64,000 bases of DNA from an uncultured Alphaproteobacteria bacterium (lineage in GTDB: Bacteria; Pseudomonadota; Alphaproteobacteria; Rhodobacterales; Rhodobacteraceae), in contig CACNDI010000006.1 in NCBI GenBank assembly GCA_902619165.1, positions 47,342 through 111,341 on the forward strand. Reading direction: 5' to 3'. The position numbers and the translations under genes were made by a program. Below the pieces are notes generated by a model that worked only from the letters and a program-made list of their open reading frames with translations, was not told the origin of the DNA and searched no databases. Below are positions 57,676 to 64,000 of the stretch, piece by piece (position 1 is the first letter of the stretch; the number at the start of each line of letters is the position of its first letter).

Positions 57676-59053
57676 AAAAGAAAAATTAGTAGAAAGAGAT
57701 CTTCATCTTTTTGAGGCAATAAATGAGGGTAAGGGTGAACATCTTGAAGGGTCAGAGTCACTACCACCTATTAAGCCGTTAACTAAAGCATGGGACGTAG
57801 CTTATGTTCGCTTTTCAGTACCTGATTTGAACCTCTATGAAGATTGGGTAAAGGACTTTGGATTGAAGATAATGTATAAAGACGAGAACGTAATATATTC
57901 TAGGGGTTTGGAAGGAGACGGGTTTTGTCATGTAGCTCACCGGGGACCAGCTAAATTTTTGGGTTTCGCTTTACAAATGAAGAGTGAAAAAGACCTAAAA
58001 ATCCTCGAGGAAAATATTGATGGATGTACCAAGGTGCACGAAATACCTGGAATTGAGGGATCATTGTGTGGAGGTAAAAGAGTGTCATTTATTGATCCAG
58101 TATGCGGTTTTTTAGTTGAAGCTGTATCGGGTAGAAGTGTAGAGATCTTAACCTCTGCAAGAGACAGATTAGAGTACAACTACGGAAATAAAAATTTCTA
58201 CAAACGAGACCCAAACAAATTACAGGATACTTCTGGAAATAGAGAAGCTGACGGTAGTAATACTGTTTATCCTGGTCCACCGGATGTAATAAAAATAGGC
58301 CATGTAGTTTTAGCAGCGCCAGTAGGAGATCACCATAAATTGATGAAATTTATGATTGAAACTTTTGGATTCCTTCCAACTGATAGTGTAATTTTTGAGG
58401 CACCAAAATCTGCAGAAGGCCACGCAATCAATCCTGAAATGTTTAATAAGCTCAAAGAAGCTGGTCCTTCACCCTTATACGAGGGTACATTTGCAGAGGG
58501 TTCGCCTACTTACGCTTGTTTTTTTAGATGCGATAGAGGAGAAACACCTACGGACCATCATACTTTTTTTATTCTGTCTAATATGGATCCCAGAATGGCT
58601 CCGAAAGGGAAAGGTATTCAAACGCAGTTAAGCCATGCATCCTTTGAAGTATCTAATTTAGACGATGTTTGGCGGGGACATATGCAATTGAAAAATAAAG
58701 CTGAATTTGAAGAAAAAAGATATGAGATTGCTTGGGGGGTTGGTAGACATGTTTTAGGGTCTCATATTTATGATTACTGGCATGATCCGTATGGCCATGT
58801 TCATGAACACATGTCCGACGGTGACAGAATTACGAGATCCTTTGGGCAGAGAATACACTCAATAAGTGGTTTAGGACCTAATGGACACAATCAATGGGGC
58901 CCCACAGTGAAAGAGTCTGGTATCAGAAACCTTGATGGACCTGCTGCAGCTACTTTTTATGAGAAATTTGATGAAGAAACTCAGCAATCACTGGTCAATA
59001 GAGATCTGTCAAACGTTAAACAGCTGGTAGAAGCCATTAGAGCCACTGATTAA
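57668..59053 (+). CDS. VOC family two-domain extradiol-dioxygenase-like protein
   Basis: AYVRFSVPDLNLYEDWVKDFGLKIMYKDE, KIGHVVLAAPVGDHHKLMKFMIETFGF, LSHASFEVSNLDDVWRGHMQL, HIYDYWHDPYGHVHEHMSDGD. Confidence 0.9.
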   Translation: MDEKEKLVERDLHLFEAINEGKGEHLEGSESLPPIKPLTKAWDVAYVRFSVPDLNLYEDWVKDFGLKIMYKDENVIYSRGLEGDGFCHVAHRGPAKFLGFALQMKSEKDLKILEENIDGCTKVHEIPGIEGSLCGGKRVSFIDPVCGFLVEAVSGRSVEILTSARDRLEYNYGNKNFYKRDPNKLQDTSGNREADGSNTVYPGPPDVIKIGHVVLAAPVGDHHKLMKFMIETFGFLPTDSVIFEAPKSAEGHAINPEMFNKLKEAGPSPLYEGTFAEGSPTYACFFRCDRGETPTDHHTFFILSNMDPRMAPKGKGIQTQLSHASFEVSNLDDVWRGHMQLKNKAEFEEKRYEIAWGVGRHVLGSHIYDYWHDPYGHVHEHMSDGDRITRSFGQRIHSISGLGPNGHNQWGPTVKESGIRNLDGPAAATFYEKFDEETQQSLVNRDLSNVKQLVEAIRATD

Positions 59054-59056
59054 ATA

Positions 59057-60700
59057 TTAATGTGCAACTAGGTCAAAAAGAGACTTATAGTCGGCAAACA
59101 GTTTGTCTTCCTCACCATTATTGTATGTGCCCAACATTGTATAGCCAGGAGCCATCAGTACGTACTCCGCCTTATTGAAAAGCTTTCTATGCATTTTTTT
59201 ATCTTCTTTTCTTGGAGCACAAACCAAAATGTCATCTGAAGTCTTTTCGCCATTTAACCCTTCAGAAAGTACGATACATAGAGGCTTAATTGCTTTGTCT
59301 ATATTTTTCAGCAACTTATCGATCTCAACAGATGAATTGTTGCAAAGCACCCTGTATTCAAAGGGCTTATATTCGCGTAGTGATCTTGGGAACCCTTCTT
59401 TAGTCATGAAGTTATACATTGGGTACCCTTTTTGATTTGTTTTTCCAGGCTTAAATCCATTTGGAACCGTGATAGTCTCTGGGACAAACGCGGGAAATAA
59501 ATCAATCGGGCTACCTCTTGCACCCTTGAAAAAGTAAATTATGCTTCTTAAAAAATTTATATGAGGCTTAACATTGAAAAGCATATTACCCATGAAAAGC
59601 GATTGCTTAATGATAAATTGAGAGTCAGGAAAACATTCGACTTGATATTTGTCCAAAATTGATGCCTCCGAAACTCCTTTATTAACTAAATCAATTTTTT
59701 TAATTAAGTTAAAGGTATTTCTAATACCAAGATTTAGCCCCTGACCAAGAAATGGAGAAGTTTGATGAGTAGCATCTCCAATCGTGAAGGTATTATTTGC
59801 TCTCCACATCTCGGAAATCATTGAATTGAACTTGTATACTGTAGATCTTAATATTTTAAAACTACTCTTCCTTAAAAATGGTTCTACTAATTTCTCAATG
59901 GAATCTGGAGACTGCATTTGCGTAAAGTTCTCACCATCTTTCAAGGCAAACTCAAACCTAAAATTATTTTTATAAGTTCCGTGCTTTTTGCCGGTCATAT
60001 TTATAAATGTGGTAGGCCTTTTTCCAGAGGGATCAATAATTTGCCAACCCCCAGCATCGAAATGCATGCCATCCTTCAAGGAGCTTACTGGTGCTTCGAT
60101 ATCGGCAACCAGAAAAGATATAGCCTTCCCTAGTGTTTTTAAGTTAGCTCCCATCTGCTTTCTAACAAAGCTTCCCCCTCCATCCGCACCAATCAAGTAT
60201 TTAGATGTAATTGTTTCTGTTTTTCCTGATACTGTATTTTGGATCTGCAAACAGTTTCTACTCTTCTCTTCCCACAGGACAAGCGACTCAGTACCAAAAT
60301 ATGTCGTGATATTTTTATTTTTCTTAATTTGTATTCTGAGCAATTTCTCGAGCTGTGGCTGATTAAACCAGTTTAAAAATCCATACTTATCTAGATCGAG
60401 TACTTTTCCTTCAATAATTGGAGGTTCCATTTTTCCAAATGGCTTATCCATTTTTGTGATCCCCATTACGTACCCGACCTCAACTGCAGAAGTAAATTGA
60501 AATTCCTTCCAGCTATCTTTCAGAACAGTTTCTATTATACTCATAGAGTAGCCATTTAAACCTACTGCCCTAGGATGAGGGTAAGGAGATTTATTTAAAT
60601 CGATGACCGCTACCTTAAATCCCCTATTTGCCAGCAACAAAGAAGCAATTCCGCCGACGGGACCACACCCATTTAATATTACATCATAGTTATGAGACAT
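59057..60700 (-). CDS. FAD-dependent aromatic monooxygenase (MhpA/PheA-like)
   Basis: DVILNGCGPVGGIASLLLANRGFKVAVID, YLIGADGGGSFVRKQMG, TIGDATHQTSPFLGQGLNLGIRNTFNL. Confidence 0.92.
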   Translation of the reverse strand: MSHNYDVILNGCGPVGGIASLLLANRGFKVAVIDLNKSPYPHPRAVGLNGYSMSIIETVLKDSWKEFQFTSAVEVGYVMGITKMDKPFGKMEPPIIEGKVLDLDKYGFLNWFNQPQLEKLLRIQIKKNKNITTYFGTESLVLWEEKSRNCLQIQNTVSGKTETITSKYLIGADGGGSFVRKQMGANLKTLGKAISFLVADIEAPVSSLKDGMHFDAGGWQIIDPSGKRPTTFINMTGKKHGTYKNNFRFEFALKDGENFTQMQSPDSIEKLVEPFLRKSSFKILRSTVYKFNSMISEMWRANNTFTIGDATHQTSPFLGQGLNLGIRNTFNLIKKIDLVNKGVSEASILDKYQVECFPDSQFIIKQSLFMGNMLFNVKPHINFLRSIIYFFKGARGSPIDLFPAFVPETITVPNGFKPGKTNQKGYPMYNFMTKEGFPRSLREYKPFEYRVLCNNSSVEIDKLLKNIDKAIKPLCIVLSEGLNGEKTSDDILVCAPRKEDKKMHRKLFNKAEYVLMAPGYTMLGTYNNGEEDKLFADYKSLFDLVAH

Positions 60701-60813
60701 TTCGGAAATACATTTAATTTATATTTTGAACTTAAAGAGTAGATGAAATATTTAGAAAATACAAACTTTCAGATTATAAAAGCTTGAAATTTTTTATTAA
60801 ACTAAACCTTACT

Positions 60814-62685
60814 CTATTTAAGATCACCTATTTTACTTAGTCCTTTAAGAGTTTTTTCTAAAAGCTCTTTTTGATGAGAATTGAACTCCCTGAACTGTCT
60901 GAATTGTCGTTCAAATTTTTTCTTGTCGAAATTATTTTTTTTTGCTCTCTCATAGTATTGTTTTGCCCTCTTCAAGTTACCTTTCTCGTATTCAAGAAAT
61001 GCATACAAAGCTAAAGCTGTAGGCCGCATGTCTTCAGCATCTATATCATCACCAAGCAACTTATAAATTTCATCGATCTGATTATCTTTATAAAGAGAAA
61101 ACAATAAACTGTTAGTAATAAACCAGCCAGTGTCATTAGGGATCAACAGAAGCGCATTTCTCTTTGCTTCAATGCCTTTCTTAATATCACCACAAAGCTC
61201 ATAGACGGTGCCAGCAATTGTTAGTGTGTCAACTGTGCTTCCTATTTCTTCTGCTTGCGCTATGTCGCTCAGCGCCTCCTCACAATTACCATTTAACATC
61301 CTTAGCCCAATTATAGATCTGGCAGCAAATGCATCTCGAGCAACTGGATCTATTTCAATAGCTCTGTCAAGACTATAGTTTAGTCTTTCCATATCCTTTT
61401 CTTTACTTTTACTTAGCCCAAGTAAAAGTTTTTGATACAATTGCCACGCCTCTTGTACGAGAATTGCTCTTGTCTCATCAGGGTAAGAACTCTTAAGTTC
61501 CTCAAACATTCTTAGTGAATTAATGTAACCACTCTTAGTGAATTTGCGCCATTCCTCACGCCAATTTAAAAACAGATTAAAATCTTTCATGGAATTATAG
61601 TCTTTAGTCCAGTTGCTTCCCTGCACAGAGCCAACGCCTAAGCTTATCTGGAGAGTAGTTAAAATTTCATTACTGAGCTCATCTTGAACTTTAAATATAT
61701 CATCCAATTTAAAATCTTTTTTCTTAGAGACTGATACCTTTGAAGCGTCGAGATCGGTTATTTCTAGATTCAGTCTCGCATTATTACCCATGACTTGCAT
61801 TGAACCTCGAATTATGTAGTTGACCCCAAACTCATCCTTAATTGTTTCGTTAATCATCTTTGTTTTTTCAGCGTGAAAGCTGGTGCTACTAGACAATACT
61901 TTTATTGCCTGATAACCGGAAAGAGTAGCTATCATGCTCTCAGTAACGCCATTTGCAAAGCCTTTTTGATTTTCAGACAAACCAGAAGACTTAATTGGCA
62001 TTACTAAGATTACTGGTTTGGATGAGGCCCTTAATTTCCTACTATCGGTTTCGCTATTAAATGCAAAGTAAAATGCACCAAAAAGACTAATTATTATTGC
62101 GGCTACAATAGTGCCCACTACAGCTAAATTTGACTTAGTCTTAGTTTTTAATGTTCTTTTCTGAGAAGGATCAAGAAGAATATCAAAGGCATGAAACTCA
62201 TTTTGCTTTACCTTCTGTACACCCAAATCATTAAACGTCATCTTGGTTTTAGGAACAACCAGATCATAGACACTTTTGGATATGGAGATACCATTGGGTT
62301 GGGCAAGTGCCTCTAATCGTGCCGCAATATTTACTCCATCTCCAAAGAGATTACCTTCTTTCTTAACCACATCACCCATATTGATACCAATACGGAACTC
62401 GAGCTTTACCTCTGTTTTCTCGGATTCATTTCTTTTCTTAATATCATTCTGAAAAGCAACACCACACTCAACGGCATTTACCGCACTTGGAAACTCTGCA
62501 AGAGCGGAGTCACCGGCTGTATTAAAGATAGACCCTTTATATTTCTTTAGACATGTTTTGAGTAGTTTCTCACATTCGGCATAAGCCTTTAAAGTAGCAT
62601 CCTCATCTCTTTCCATATGCTTAGAGTAGCCAACGACGTCAGCTACTAAGATTACAGCTATTTTGCGGTCTATTTCGGTGTTCAT
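60814..62685 (-). CDS. Adenylate/guanylate cyclase domain + TM + TolB-like + TPR protein
   Basis: IAVILVADVVGYSKHMERDED, GDGVNIAARLEALAQPNGISISKSV, VKQNEFHAFDILLDPSQKRTLK, TM stretch, C-terminal TPR; same architecture as 52104..53969. Confidence 0.92.
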   Translation of the reverse strand: MNTEIDRKIAVILVADVVGYSKHMERDEDATLKAYAECEKLLKTCLKKYKGSIFNTAGDSALAEFPSAVNAVECGVAFQNDIKKRNESEKTEVKLEFRIGINMGDVVKKEGNLFGDGVNIAARLEALAQPNGISISKSVYDLVVPKTKMTFNDLGVQKVKQNEFHAFDILLDPSQKRTLKTKTKSNLAVVGTIVAAIIISLFGAFYFAFNSETDSRKLRASSKPVILVMPIKSSGLSENQKGFANGVTESMIATLSGYQAIKVLSSSTSFHAEKTKMINETIKDEFGVNYIIRGSMQVMGNNARLNLEITDLDASKVSVSKKKDFKLDDIFKVQDELSNEILTTLQISLGVGSVQGSNWTKDYNSMKDFNLFLNWREEWRKFTKSGYINSLRMFEELKSSYPDETRAILVQEAWQLYQKLLLGLSKSKEKDMERLNYSLDRAIEIDPVARDAFAARSIIGLRMLNGNCEEALSDIAQAEEIGSTVDTLTIAGTVYELCGDIKKGIEAKRNALLLIPNDTGWFITNSLLFSLYKDNQIDEIYKLLGDDIDAEDMRPTALALYAFLEYEKGNLKRAKQYYERAKKNNFDKKKFERQFRQFREFNSHQKELLEKTLKGLSKIGDLK

Positions 62686-62712
62686 CCTGATATTTCCTAT
62701 TTAAAAATCTAC

Positions 62713-64000
62713 TCAATTATCTCTGTTCCAAAAATAGCTGTCTAATACGTCAGGACTTAACCCAATAGTTTCTTGGATCGCCGGGAGAAATCTATTGCTG
62801 AAGAAACCAAAATGAATAGTAACAAAGGGAAACTGAAAAAAGTTATCGAAAATATCTTCATTAGATAGATCATTTCTCTTCTTGAATACATTCCAAATTT
62901 TTCTTGCTTCATCTTTGTTTCCCTCTGTAGCTAATAGGAACACTTTACTCACTGTTCCCCAAAAATTTAGATTTTTATCATTATCCTTGAGCATTTCATC
63001 AACAAGTATATTTGCCTTTTCCATCTTTTTTTCTTCTGTGTAAGCTGCAAGGAGATAAACCTTAGCAGAAGGTGGACCATAAGGAGCAATTTCGATCGCC
63101 CTTTCAAAATACTCTGAATTAAAAAGCATTTCGAAATCAAATTTACTCACCAATGCCGGCGAAATCCAAAAAGCGTGACCAGTCCACAACAAACTGAGGT
63201 AGTTATCGGGTTCCATGTCTAAACCCTTAAAGGCAATTACACTTCGTAGGTCAGTTTCTTCATCAAATCTATATTCGAAATAAGCCTTTACCGGATACAC
63301 CATTGGGTTGTTAGGATCTAATTTGTTAGCTTTTTTGATGCTTTTCAAAATTTCTTTTCGTTTTTCGTAATATTCAGCACCCTCCTCTTCGTTATAAAGA
63401 GAAATAGCATACAAGAGATGAGCTTGAGAATTATCTGGATTATCATCTTTAATTTCTTTGAATGCGTCTGAATAGTTAGCTCCAACTTTTCCAGCATCCT
63501 TTTTCTGAAAAGATATCCATGCTTTAAGAGAAGATCGATACAGTTCGCCAGTACCAAAATATTTTACAAAGGAATCTGAAAACTCCTTACCCATAGTAAA
63601 TTTTTCTTGAATTGCTTTTCTAACTTCAAATTCAATTAAATCTTGCGCAGCAAAAGTATCATCAGTTGAAAAATCTTTCATGAATGACCAAACCACGTTT
63701 TTCTTTCCTACATCTAATAGCTCTAAATTAACTCTAAATTTATTTCCTTGTACTGAAGTGGAGCCATCAATAAGAAATCCAACATTATATCCGCTTTCAA
63801 GATCTTCAATTGGGATATTTTTAGAATTTATCTGATCAGTTTCTTCCTTTGGAACAACAGGAAGTAACACTGTTGGGGACAAGCCCGAGATTAATTGGTT
63901 TTGAATACCACGGGATAAGTTTAGACCAGTATCATCAGAACTTAGATTTTCTAATTCTTTAATTAGTATTCTTTTACCGAGTAGCTTGTTTTGTATTTCA
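62713..64000 (-). CDS. TolB-like/TPR C-terminal part of a third cyclase-TPR-family protein (5' end beyond window)
   Basis: Frame stays open from 63882 to 64000 (EIQNKLLGKRILIKELENLSSDDTGLNLSRGIQNQLISGLSPTVLLP...); FLIDGSTSVQGNKFRVNLELLDV ... DDTFAAQDLIEFEV parallels the two paralogues. The cyclase domain itself is not visible. Confidence 0.75.
   Translation of the reverse strand, partial: EIQNKLLGKRILIKELENLSSDDTGLNLSRGIQNQLISGLSPTVLLPVVPKEETDQINSKNIPIEDLESGYNVGFLIDGSTSVQGNKFRVNLELLDVGKKNVVWSFMKDFSTDDTFAAQDLIEFEVRKAIQEKFTMGKEFSDSFVKYFGTGELYRSSLKAWISFQKKDAGKVGANYSDAFKEIKDDNPDNSQAHLLYAISLYNEEEGAEYYEKRKEILKSIKKANKLDPNNPMVYPVKAYFEYRFDEETDLRSVIAFKGLDMEPDNYLSLLWTGHAFWISPALVSKFDFEMLFNSEYFERAIEIAPYGPPSAKVYLLAAYTEEKKMEKANILVDEMLKDNDKNLNFWGTVSKVFLLATEGNKDEARKIWNVFKKRNDLSNEDIFDNFFQFPFVTIHFGFFSNRFLPAIQETIGLSPDVLDSYFWNRDN

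Overview
The window is a gene-dense, low-GC bacterial chromosomal segment with about 60 protein-coding genes. The gene content looks like a marine alphaproteobacterium, but that is an inference because there is no rRNA or other phylogenetic marker to confirm it. The main content is catabolic and transport functions: FAD/FMN amine-type oxidoreductases, SDRs, PLP enzymes, a type III glutamine synthetase (GmaS-like), and a CaiB-type CoA-transferase overlapping a pair of saccharopine dehydrogenases. There is also a liv-type ABC transporter, a complete Anbu-type proteasome-relative operon (ATP-grasp / alpha-E / transglutaminase / Anbu), and an aromatic ring-cleavage-like cluster (alpha/beta hydrolase, FAH, CMD, Rieske, VOC dioxygenase, FAD monooxygenase). 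Nucleotide-cyclase-like proteins are unusually common, including a membrane-anchor/2Fe-2S/cyclase fusion and three TolB-like/TPR proteins. Main items for follow-up: (i) a truncated 3' tRNA (Asn-like) fragment with adjacent 20-bp-spaced direct repeats at about 54.16-54.22 kb, which looks like an integration attachment scar next to the aromatic cluster; (ii) a T4 PNKP-like 3'-phosphatase gene downstream of nth that has no canonical start codon before its catalytic DxDGT motif; (iii) two apparent single-base frameshifts, in a SnoaL/NTF2-like gene and in a small hypothetical gene; (iv) a possible lysine-catabolic operon (CoA-transferase + LYS1-like + LYS9-like). I found no CRISPR array, rRNA, complete tRNA, transposase or integrase gene. 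All family calls are by eye from motifs; no database search was run.
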